From Streptomyces phaeoluteigriseus (lineage in GTDB: Bacteria > Actinomycetota > Actinomycetes > Streptomycetales > Streptomycetaceae), in assembly GCF_001896135.2 (NCBI RefSeq), contig NZ_MPOH02000019.1:110578-173167 (forward strand): a stretch of 62,590 bases of DNA, in the 5' to 3' direction. The notes beneath the pieces are model-generated. The model ran no database searches, was not told the origin of the DNA, and saw only the letters and a list, made by a program, of their open reading frames with translations. Positions 12,351 through 19,934 of this stretch are shown here, piece after piece (the stretch's first letter is position 1; every line of letters starts with the position of its first letter). Both the position numbers and the translations under genes were made by a program.

Positions 12351-13412
12351 CTAGCGCAGCCGGGGCTGGATCTTGTCGATGAAGATGGTCTGCTTCTGCT
12401 CGGCCGTCAGATGACAGGCCGCGGCGCGCCCCGCGGCCAGCGTCGGCCGTTCCTGCGAGCAGAGGTCTCCCGCGACCTGGTCCTTGAAGGCACAGCGCGG
12501 GTGGAAGGGGCAGCCGGAGGGCGGGTTGAGCAGCGACGGCGGGCTGCCCGGGATCGGGTCCAGGGCCTGGTTGATGTCCCCGTCCAGGCGCGGCATCGAG
12601 CTGAGCAGACCCCAGGTGTAGGGGTGCTTCGGTGAACGCAGCACCTCCTTGACGGAGCCGCGCTCCACGGCCCGGCCGGCGTACATCACCAGCAGGTCGT
12701 CGGCCATGCTGGAGATGACGCCGAGGTCGTGCGTGATGAAGACGATCGCGGAGCCGAACTCCTGCTGGAGGTCCTTGAGCAGGTCCAGGATCTGGGCCTG
12801 CACGGTGACGTCCAGTGCGGTGGTCGGCTCGTCGGCGATCAGCAGCTCGGGGTCGCACATCAGCGCCATGGCGATCATCGCGCGCTGGCGCATACCGCCG
12901 GAGAACTGGTGCGGGTAGTCGTCGAAGCGGACCTTGGGCTGCGGGATGCCGACCTTCTCCAGCATCTGGATCGCCCGGTCCTTCGCCTCCTTCTTGGAGG
13001 CGCCCCGGTGCTTCATGTAGGGCTCGGACAGCTGTCGGCCCACGGTGTAGTACGGCGACAGGGCGGTCAGCGGATCCTGGAAGATCATCGCCATCTTGTT
13101 GCCGCGGAGCCGCTCCAGTTCCCGCTCGGTGGCGGTGACCAGTTCCTTCCCGTCGAGGAGGATCTCGCCCTCGATGGTCGTGGTCCGCGGGCTGTGCAGG
13201 CCGAGGACCGTCAGGTTGGTGACGGACTTGCCGGAGCCCGACTCGCCGACGATGCCCAGGGTCCTGCCGCGCTCGACGTCGAAGGACAGGCCGTCGACCG
13301 CCTTGACGATGCCGTCCTCGGTGGAGAACCGCACCTTCAGATCGCGCACCGACAGGAAGCCCTCCGGGCCGGTGGGGGCCGGGGCGTCCTCGGTCTTGGT
13401 CAGTGTGGTCAC
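12351..13412 (-). CDS. bldKD: BldKD: oligopeptide ABC transporter ATP-binding protein
   Basis: 353-residue OppD-type ATPase starting at GTG 13412, 15 bases after bldKC. Walker A GESGSGKS, signature FSGGMRQR, Walker B LLIADEP and H-loop ITHD are all present, with the C-terminal oligopeptide-type motif (PPSGCPFHPRCAFKDQVAGD). It should form a heterodimer with BldKE on the cytoplasmic face of the importer. Confidence 0.88.
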   Translation of the reverse strand: MTTLTKTEDAPAPTGPEGFLSVRDLKVRFSTEDGIVKAVDGLSFDVERGRTLGIVGESGSGKSVTNLTVLGLHSPRTTTIEGEILLDGKELVTATERELERLRGNKMAMIFQDPLTALSPYYTVGRQLSEPYMKHRGASKKEAKDRAIQMLEKVGIPQPKVRFDDYPHQFSGGMRQRAMIAMALMCDPELLIADEPTTALDVTVQAQILDLLKDLQQEFGSAIVFITHDLGVISSMADDLLVMYAGRAVERGSVKEVLRSPKHPYTWGLLSSMPRLDGDINQALDPIPGSPPSLLNPPSGCPFHPRCAFKDQVAGDLCSQERPTLAAGRAAACHLTAEQKQTIFIDKIQPRLR

Positions 13413-13427
13413 GATGGTTCGTTCTTC

Positions 13428-14405
13428 CTAGGAGAGCCGGACGCGCGGGTCGATCCAGGCGTACACGATGTCGACGAGGATGTTGAGGAGCAGGATGAAG
13501 AAGGCTCCGAACAGCATGACGCCCATCGTGAGCGGGAGGTCCTTGTTGACCGCGCCGTCCACGGCGAGGCGTCCGATGCCCTGCAGGGAGAAGGTGAGTT
13601 CGGTGACCACACCGCCGCCGAGCAGAGCGCTGATGTCGATGCCGAGCACGGTGACGATCGGGATGAGCGAGCCGCGCCAGGCGTAGCGGAAGAAGACGTA
13701 CTTCTTGCCCATGCCCTTGGCGCGGGCGGTACGGACGTGCTCCTCGGCGAGCTGCTCGATCATGGAGGCGCGCGCCATACGCGTGTACTGCGCGGTGAAG
13801 ATGGTGGCCATGACGACCATGGGGATCCACAGTCCGGCCAGCCAGCCGAACGGGCTCTCGGTGAAGGGCACGTACTTGGGGCTCTCCACCCACCCGGTGC
13901 TGTACACGAAGATCATCAGCACGATCGGGCCGAGGAAGTAGATCTGGAACGAGCTGAGCACCATGGAGGCGCCGGTGGCGAGCTTGTCGACCGTGGAGCC
14001 CCGCCGGTACGCGGCCAGCATGCCCGCGCCGATACCGATGGTGAGGAAGACGAGTATGGCGCCGGCGGTCAGCGACAGGGTCAGCGGGAAGCGGTCCATG
14101 ATCGTGTCCCAGACGAAGTCGCCCGAGTAGAAGGACTGTCCGAGGCACGGGGCGGCGCAGTGGCCGTCGGGGAAGTCACGGCCGACCACGATGCCGGACA
14201 TGAAGTCCCAGAACTGCTGGGCGACCGGCAGGTTGAGGCCGAGGGCCTCGCGGATGGACTCCAGTCTCGCGGGCGAGCAGTCCCTGCCACAGGCCAGAGA
14301 GGCGTAGTCGGACGGTGCGGCGACGAAGAGGAAGAAGGTGGCGGCGCCGATGAGGAACAGGGTGACGACGGCACCGACCAAGCGCCGGAGGATGAACTGA
14401 AGCAT
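13428..14405 (-). CDS. bldKC: BldKC: oligopeptide ABC transporter permease
   Basis: 325-residue OppB-type permease opening MLQFILRRLVGAVVTLFLIG, with about six transmembrane helices and the coupling loop ARAKGMGKKYVFFRYAWRG. Its large first extracytoplasmic loop holds four cysteines (CGRDC and HCAAPC), suggesting disulfides. It is separated from bldKB by a 99-base gap that contains a strong hairpin. Confidence 0.88.
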   Translation of the reverse strand: MLQFILRRLVGAVVTLFLIGAATFFLFVAAPSDYASLACGRDCSPARLESIREALGLNLPVAQQFWDFMSGIVVGRDFPDGHCAAPCLGQSFYSGDFVWDTIMDRFPLTLSLTAGAILVFLTIGIGAGMLAAYRRGSTVDKLATGASMVLSSFQIYFLGPIVLMIFVYSTGWVESPKYVPFTESPFGWLAGLWIPMVVMATIFTAQYTRMARASMIEQLAEEHVRTARAKGMGKKYVFFRYAWRGSLIPIVTVLGIDISALLGGGVVTELTFSLQGIGRLAVDGAVNKDLPLTMGVMLFGAFFILLLNILVDIVYAWIDPRVRLS

Positions 14406-14451
14406 GGCGGGGAGGCTGCTCTCTGCGGAGACGGTCAGGTGGTTTCACGGA

Positions 14452-14491
14452 ACCGCGGGGGTGCGCTCCGCCTGGTGCGCACCCCCGCGGT
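14452..14491 (-). promoter_or_regulatory. intra-operon hairpin between bldKB and bldKC
   Basis: Perfect 15-bp inverted repeat (14452-14466 and 14477-14491; arm ACCGCGGGGGTGCGC) with a 10-base loop. It lies immediately after the binding-protein stop codon and before the permease gene. Hairpins here are known in binding-protein-dependent importers: they partly terminate transcription or protect the 3' end of the binding-protein mRNA, giving more binding protein than permease. That role is inferred. Confidence 0.8.
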
Positions 14492-14504
14492 CAGCCGGAG
14501 AGAG

Positions 14505-16298
14505 TTACGACTTCAGGAACAGTCGGGTGACGTCGATGTAGCTCGACTCGGTGCTGTAACGGGCACCGCCGATGTTCGAGCCGTAGAGCTGGAACTGCTT
14601 GGTGTACCACAGCGGAGCGGCCGGGTTGACCTTCTCCAGGATGTAGTGGTGCGCCTCCTGCCAGGTCTTCGCCGCCTCGGTGGGCTCCTGGGTCAGGGCC
14701 TTCTGGATCAGCTCCTGCACCTTCGGGTCGTCGATGTGCGAGTAGTTCGACGAACCCTTCGCGACCTGGTCACCGTCGTAGATGGGCGTCACGACCGTGC
14801 CCGGGGACGGCCAGTCCTGGCCCCAGCCGGTGATGTAGATGTCGTACGGGTTGTCCAGCTCACCGATCTGCTGGTAGTAGCTGGCGGAGTCGATCTCCTT
14901 GGCGACCACGTCGATGCCCACCTTGCTCAGGGCGTCCTCGATGGCGACCTTGCGCTTCTGGCCCGCCTCGGTGTTGCCGTAGGCGAAGACGAGCTTCCTC
15001 TCGGCGGCCGGGACGTCGGCGAGCAGTTCCTTGGCCTTCTCGAGGTTGCCCTGCGGTGTCTTGAGGCGACCGTAGGGGTCGTAGGTGGCCTCGTAGCCCG
15101 GCAGGGTCGGCGCGAACAGGTTCGGGGCCACGTCACCGCCGTAGGCGCCACCCTCACCGGCGATCAGCGACTTGGAGTTCACCGCGTAGGTGACGGCGTC
15201 GCGGATCTTCTTGTTCTTGACCCGGTCCAGGTTGAACGTCAGCTGCATGACGTAGGGCTGGTAGCCCTTGATCGTGCGCTGGTTGACGGCCGGGGTGCCG
15301 ATCACGTCCTGGATCTGGGTGGCGTCGACGCTGCCGGTGAACTGGATGGCGCTCTTGGCGTCACCCTGGTCGGAGATCAGACGCTTGGTCTGGGTCGACT
15401 CGGTGACACCGAACTGGACGTCCCACAGGTCCACGTACTGGTGGCGCACGGAGTCGGTCTTCGGGTCCCACTGGTCGTTCTTGACGAGCTTGAGGGACTT
15501 GCCGACCTTGTACTCGGAGATCTTGTACGGGCCGAGGGAGACGGGGGCCTTGTCGTACTTCTCCTTCGTGTCGGACCCTTCCGGAACGATGGAGTAGCCC
15601 GGCATGGCCAGCGTCTGCGGAAGGTCCGGACGCGGCTTGTCGAAGTGGAAGACGACCGTCTTGGCGTCCGGGGTCTCCAGGACCGAGTCCGGCAGGTGCT
15701 TGGCACCGTAGCCGCCGTCCGGCAGCGCCTTGCGGTACTCGGCACCGCTCAGCCAGGTCTGCAGGTAGGTCGGGCCGTCGAAGATGAACTCGGCGTAGGT
15801 GCGCTCGACGGTGTGGCGGATGTCGGCGGAGGTGATCACCTTGCCGTTCTGGTCCTTGACGCCGTCCTTCAGCGTGAACGTCCAGGTCTTGCCGCCGTCG
15901 GAGGACTTGCCGGAGTCGGTCGCGAGGTCACCCACGACCGAGACACCGCCCTTGCCGTCCTCCTCGAAGTTCGTCAGCCCGCGGAAGAGCAGGTTGGCGA
16001 CCTGGCCGGCGTCGGAGACGTAGATCTGACCCGGGTCCAGGTGGGTCAGGCCCGCTTCCTGGTAGACGGTTATGGTGCCGCCGCTCTTGGCGCCGGGGAC
16101 CTCCTCGGCCGGGCCGGTCGAGGCTGCGGCGTCGGCGTAGGTGACGGCCTTCGACTGGGAGGACGCCTCCTCCTGGTCCTTCTTGGAGTCCTTGCCCGAG
16201 CTCGAGCCCTTGTTCTCCGAGCAGCCTGTGAGCGCGAGGGAGCCGGCCGCGATGGCGACCACTACGGCGCGCGCTCTGCGCGAGGTGAACGACTTCAT
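14505..16298 (-). CDS. bldKB: BldKB: oligopeptide-binding lipoprotein
   Basis: 597-residue family 5 substrate-binding lipoprotein. I take ATG 16298 (MKSFTSRRARAVVVAIAAGS) because it gives a textbook signal with lipobox LTGC and modified C26; an in-frame ATG at 16334 would add an odd polar extension. AGGTAGGTG lies about 11 bases upstream. A Ser/Lys/Glu-rich linker follows the cysteine, then the binding fold from about residue 70. In S. coelicolor this subunit captures the BldK signal peptide outside the cell. Confidence 0.9.
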   Translation of the reverse strand: MKSFTSRRARAVVVAIAAGSLALTGCSENKGSSSGKDSKKDQEEASSQSKAVTYADAAASTGPAEEVPGAKSGGTITVYQEAGLTHLDPGQIYVSDAGQVANLLFRGLTNFEEDGKGGVSVVGDLATDSGKSSDGGKTWTFTLKDGVKDQNGKVITSADIRHTVERTYAEFIFDGPTYLQTWLSGAEYRKALPDGGYGAKHLPDSVLETPDAKTVVFHFDKPRPDLPQTLAMPGYSIVPEGSDTKEKYDKAPVSLGPYKISEYKVGKSLKLVKNDQWDPKTDSVRHQYVDLWDVQFGVTESTQTKRLISDQGDAKSAIQFTGSVDATQIQDVIGTPAVNQRTIKGYQPYVMQLTFNLDRVKNKKIRDAVTYAVNSKSLIAGEGGAYGGDVAPNLFAPTLPGYEATYDPYGRLKTPQGNLEKAKELLADVPAAERKLVFAYGNTEAGQKRKVAIEDALSKVGIDVVAKEIDSASYYQQIGELDNPYDIYITGWGQDWPSPGTVVTPIYDGDQVAKGSSNYSHIDDPKVQELIQKALTQEPTEAAKTWQEAHHYILEKVNPAAPLWYTKQFQLYGSNIGGARYSTESSYIDVTRLFLKS

Positions 16299-16399
16299 AG
16301 CGGTGAATGCACCTACCTGTCGGTTGTTATCCATGAGTACTGCCTGACGCGGCCGGTAGGCGTCGCGGGGGCGGCAGTCACCCCCCACCAATGGACGGT

Positions 16400-17446
16400 T
16401 TAGCGCCCGGACTTGGGGTCGAAGGCATCCCGTACCGAGTCTCCGAGGAGGTTGAAGCACAGGATGAAGATCACCAGCGCCACACCCGGGAAGAACATGA
16501 ACGCCGGGTCCTGCTCGGCGTAGCGGGCGCCGGCGGCGAACAGCCGTCCCCAGTCCGGGGTGGGCTCGACGAAGCCGACACCGGCGAAGGAGAGGAACGC
16601 GATGGTGAGGATGGTGCTCGGCAGCTGGTACGTGAACTGCACCAGGATCGGCGAGACGATGTTCGGCAGGATCTCCTTGCGGACGATCCGCACCGGGGAG
16701 GCGCCGGCGACCTTGGCGGCCTCCACGAACTCGCGCTCACGCAGGGACAGCACGGTGGAACGGACGAGTCGGGCCATGCCCATCCACCCGAGCACCCACA
16801 GCACGATCAGAATCGCCACCGCCCGGAAGTACGTGGGGGTCTCCTCCCGGGGGTCCACGAAGAACGCGGTCACGACAGGCATGAAGGCGATGAAGAAGAG
16901 CTGCGACGGGAACGACAGGAAGAAGTCCGTGATCCTGCCGAGCCAGTAGTCGGTGCGGCCGCCGAAGTAGCCGCCGACCAGGCCGATGATGACGCCGGTC
17001 AGCATCACCAGCACGGTCACGCCCAACGCCATGAGCAGCGAGGTGCGCATGCCGTAGAGCAGCATGGCGAAGAGGTCGCGGCCGTACTGCGGCTCGACCC
17101 CGAACCAGTGGCTCCCCGAGACACCGCCGAACCAGCCGAGCGGCAGACCGAACTCGTCCAGCACGGGCTGATCGGCGTACGTGGGGTCCTGACCGTACAG
17201 GGTGTAGGGATCGGAGCCGCTGATCATGGTGAGCAGCGGCGCGCACAGCGCCACGACGAAGTAGAAAATCACTACGCCGGCGCAGATCATCCCTGTACGG
17301 TCACGCTTGAAGCGCTGCCACATCAACTGACCGGGGGAGCGGCCCTCAAGCTTCTTCGCGCCCTCGGCGACCTGCGAGGTCGCGTCGAGCTCAGGGTCCA
17401 AGGCGACCGCGGAGCCGGGGCCCTCGGTCTTTGCTGGACTGGTCAT
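16400..17446 (-). CDS. bldKA: BldKA: oligopeptide ABC transporter permease
   Basis: 348-residue OppC-type permease, first gene of the operon. It has a hydrophilic N-terminus of about 50 residues, then six predicted transmembrane helices, with a 65-residue extracytoplasmic loop (SGSDPYTLYGQDPTYADQPV) and the coupling loop AKVAGASPVRIVRKEILPN. A permease before the binding-protein gene is unusual among Opp operons but matches the S. coelicolor bldK order. Confidence 0.88.
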   Translation of the reverse strand: MTSPAKTEGPGSAVALDPELDATSQVAEGAKKLEGRSPGQLMWQRFKRDRTGMICAGVVIFYFVVALCAPLLTMISGSDPYTLYGQDPTYADQPVLDEFGLPLGWFGGVSGSHWFGVEPQYGRDLFAMLLYGMRTSLLMALGVTVLVMLTGVIIGLVGGYFGGRTDYWLGRITDFFLSFPSQLFFIAFMPVVTAFFVDPREETPTYFRAVAILIVLWVLGWMGMARLVRSTVLSLREREFVEAAKVAGASPVRIVRKEILPNIVSPILVQFTYQLPSTILTIAFLSFAGVGFVEPTPDWGRLFAAGARYAEQDPAFMFFPGVALVIFILCFNLLGDSVRDAFDPKSGR

Positions 17447-17818
17447 GTGTGTACTTCCCCCGGGGGTTGGAGAGTTGAGCGCAGCACAGATACCGGCAGG
17501 TTCTGTGGTTTGGGGGAACTTTCGCCAAGTAAGTCAACGCGCGTCAAGGCCGGAAGACATAGGGATCTCCCTACCGTCCATATTTTGAGCAAAAATTGCA
17601 AAGATTGACACCTGCGCGCGCTTGACAGGTGAAATGCTAAACGGTCATTTCAGACATGAAGTGACTATTTTTTGTTTACATGTCCGAAACGCGTTGGCCG
17701 GATAACCGATAACCGGACGGCTTCTCCTGCGGCTCGGACAGCGGGCTCGCACCCTGCCCGGGAAGCGCCGCGGCACACCCCTCACGCCCTCTCCGGAACC
17801 GGCCTCGAGCACGCCGAA
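17447..17818. promoter_or_regulatory. bldK upstream region
   Basis: 372-base gene-free stretch between bldKA and the typA terminator. Its middle (about 17570-17680) is strikingly AT-rich for this genome (ATATTTTGAGCAAAAATTGC and ACTATTTTTTGTTTACATG), so it probably carries the bldK promoter and regulator sites. CACCTG and CAGGTG arms form a small dyad at about 17610-17632. TTGACA occurs twice there, on the plus strand. I cannot assign the leftward -10/-35 boxes with confidence. Confidence 0.6.
17648..17689. promoter_or_regulatory. inverted repeat, possible operator upstream of bldK
   Basis: TTTCAGACATG (17648-17658) and CATGTCCGAAA (17679-17689) match as inverted arms in 10 of 11 positions, spaced by 20 AT-rich bases. 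The arm centres are 31 bp apart, about three helical turns, as expected for two half-sites on one DNA face. No known regulator motif is claimed. Confidence 0.5.
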
Positions 17819-17849
17819 GTCCCGGCCCTCCGCTCAGGAGGACCGGGAC
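17819..17849 (-). terminator. typA terminator
   Basis: Stem of 13 pairs with one wobble or mismatch (17819-17831 and 17837-17849; arm GTCCCGGCCCTCC) and a 5-base loop, starting 16 bases after the typA stop. It separates typA from the bldK upstream region. Confidence 0.75.
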
Positions 17850-17864
17850 CCCGGTGAAGAACCG

Positions 17865-19772
17865 TCAGCCGTGCTTGGCGCGGCTCGCGGAGCGGGCCCG
17901 CTCGCGCTGGTCGAGAACGACCTTGCGGATGCGAACCGCCTCCGGAGTCACCTCGACGCACTCGTCGTCGCGGCAGAACTCCAGCGACTGCTCCAGCGAC
18001 AGCTTGCGCGGCGGGACGATCGCCTCGAAGGAGTCGGCCGAGGCGGACCGCATGTTCGTGAGCTTCTTCTCCTTCGTGATGTTCACGTCCATGTCGTCGG
18101 CGCGCGAGTTCTCGCCGACGATCATGCCCTCGTACACCTCGGTGCCGGGGTCGGTGAACAGCACGCCGCGCTCCTGGAGGTTCGTCATCGCGAACGCGGT
18201 GACGGCACCGGCGCGGTCGGCGACCAGCGAACCGTTGTTACGGGTCGTCAGCGTGCCGAACCACGGCTCGTGGCCCTCGTGGATGGAGTGGGCGATACCC
18301 GTGCCGCGCGTGCCCGTGAGGAACTCGGTACGGAAGCCGATGAGACCGCGGGACGGCACGACGAACTCCATGCGGACCCAGCCCGAGCCGTGGTTGGACA
18401 TGTTGTCCATCCGGCCCTTGCGGACGCCCATGAGCTGCGTGACGGCACCCATGTGCTCCTCGGGCACGTCGATCGTCATGCGCTCGACCGGCTCGTAGAC
18501 CTTGCCGTCGACGAGCTTGGTGACGACCTGCGGCTTGCCGATGGTCAGCTCGAAGCCCTCACGGCGCATCTGCTCGACCAGGATGGCCAGCGCCAGCTCA
18601 CCGCGGCCCTGCACCTCCCAGGCGTCCGGACGCTCGGTGTCCAGGACACGGAGGCTGACGTTACCGATCAGCTCGCGGTCCAGGCGGTCCTTGACCTGCC
18701 GGGCGGTCACCTTGCGGTCCTTGACCGCGGCCTTGTTCTCGGCGCCCTTGCCGGTACCGCCACGGCCGACCAGCGGCGAGGTGTTCGTACCGATGGTCAT
18801 CGAGATCGCCGGCTCGTCGACCGTGATGAGCGGCAGCGCGACCGGGTTCTCCGGGTCGGCGAGGGTCTCACCGATCATGATCTCCGGGATACCGGCCACG
18901 GCGCAGATGTCACCCGGGCCGGCCTTCTCGGCGGGCTTGCGGGTGAGCGCCTCGGTCATCAGCAGCTCGGTGATGCGCACGTTGGACATCGTGCCGTCGC
19001 GCTTGATCCACGTGACGGTCTGGCCCTTGCGCAGCTCGCCCTGCTCGACGCGCAGCAGCGCGATACGGCCGAGGAAGTTGTCGGCGTCCAGGTTGGTGAC
19101 GTGCGCCTGGAGCGGAGCCTCCTCGTCGTACTCCGGAGCCGGGACGTGCGACAGGATCGTGGAGAAGAACGGCTCCAGGTTCTCGCTGTCCTTCGGGACG
19201 GTGCCGTCCTCGGGCTTGCTCAGCGAGGCGACGCCGTCACGCGCGCACGCGTAGACGATCGGGAACTCGATCTGGTCCTCGTCGGCGTCGAGGTCGAGGA
19301 AGAGGTCGTAGGCCTCGTTGACGACCTCGTCGATGCGCGAGTCCGGGCGGTCCGTCTTGTTGATGCACAGGATCACGGGCAGGCGGGCCTGGAGCGCCTT
19401 GCGCAGCACGAAGCGGGTCTGCGGCAGCGGGCCCTCGGAGGCGTCCACCAGCAGCACGACGGCGTCGACCATCGACAGACCACGCTCGACCTCCCCGCCG
19501 AAGTCGGCGTGACCGGGGGTGTCGATGATGTTGATGGTCACGACGTCCCCCCCGTCCTTGGGGTGGTACTTCACCGCCGTGTTCTTGGCGAGGATCGTGA
19601 TGCCCTTCTCACGCTCCAGGTCGTTCGAGTCCATCATGCGGTCGTCGAGCGACTCGGCGGCGTGCGCGGCGAAGGCGCCGGCCTGCTTGAGCATGGCATC
19701 GACCAGAGTCGTCTTGCCGTGGTCGACGTGGGCGACGATGGCTACGTTGCGAATATCGTGGCGCGTGGCCAT
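17865..19772 (-). CDS. typA: TypA/BipA translational GTPase
   Basis: 635-residue ribosome-associated GTPase of the elongation factor family. G1 is AHVDHGKT (residues 14-21), G3 DTPGHADF and G4 NKTDRPD, followed by EF-G-like domains III and V and the BipA-specific C-terminal domain. Members bind the 70S ribosome and help 50S assembly and stress adaptation. The start ATG 19772 gives MATRHDIRNVAIVAHVDHGK, the usual N-terminus. In S. coelicolor, as I recall, this gene likewise precedes bldKA. It has its own terminator. Confidence 0.93.
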   Translation of the reverse strand: MATRHDIRNVAIVAHVDHGKTTLVDAMLKQAGAFAAHAAESLDDRMMDSNDLEREKGITILAKNTAVKYHPKDGGDVVTINIIDTPGHADFGGEVERGLSMVDAVVLLVDASEGPLPQTRFVLRKALQARLPVILCINKTDRPDSRIDEVVNEAYDLFLDLDADEDQIEFPIVYACARDGVASLSKPEDGTVPKDSENLEPFFSTILSHVPAPEYDEEAPLQAHVTNLDADNFLGRIALLRVEQGELRKGQTVTWIKRDGTMSNVRITELLMTEALTRKPAEKAGPGDICAVAGIPEIMIGETLADPENPVALPLITVDEPAISMTIGTNTSPLVGRGGTGKGAENKAAVKDRKVTARQVKDRLDRELIGNVSLRVLDTERPDAWEVQGRGELALAILVEQMRREGFELTIGKPQVVTKLVDGKVYEPVERMTIDVPEEHMGAVTQLMGVRKGRMDNMSNHGSGWVRMEFVVPSRGLIGFRTEFLTGTRGTGIAHSIHEGHEPWFGTLTTRNNGSLVADRAGAVTAFAMTNLQERGVLFTDPGTEVYEGMIVGENSRADDMDVNITKEKKLTNMRSASADSFEAIVPPRKLSLEQSLEFCRDDECVEVTPEAVRIRKVVLDQRERARSASRAKHG

Positions 19773-19934
19773 AAAGCGGCGATCTCCCGGAGTGTGAGGG
19801 CGGCCCTGCTGCGTACGTCTGTGTTACGCGGGCCCTGCCGGGCTTGACACGCCACGGCCTCACCCCATCGTACGTGGCCCGGCGGGGGACGGCCTCCGCA
19901 GGGCCACACGGTTCATCCGACGATCACTCGGCGC

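Noticed and set aside
12729..16403. Open frame of more than 1200 codons on the plus strand opposite bldKB-bldKD
   Set aside because: It is the mirror of high-GC codon usage in the bldK genes: rich in Val, Gly, Asp, Leu and Arg, with no domain or ribosome site. The minus-strand genes have clear families.
17672..17857. Possible 61-codon gene upstream of bldK on the plus strand
   Set aside because: Starts at a TTG in a T-rich run with no ribosome site and runs through the typA terminator; the product is low-complexity Pro/Arg/Ala text.
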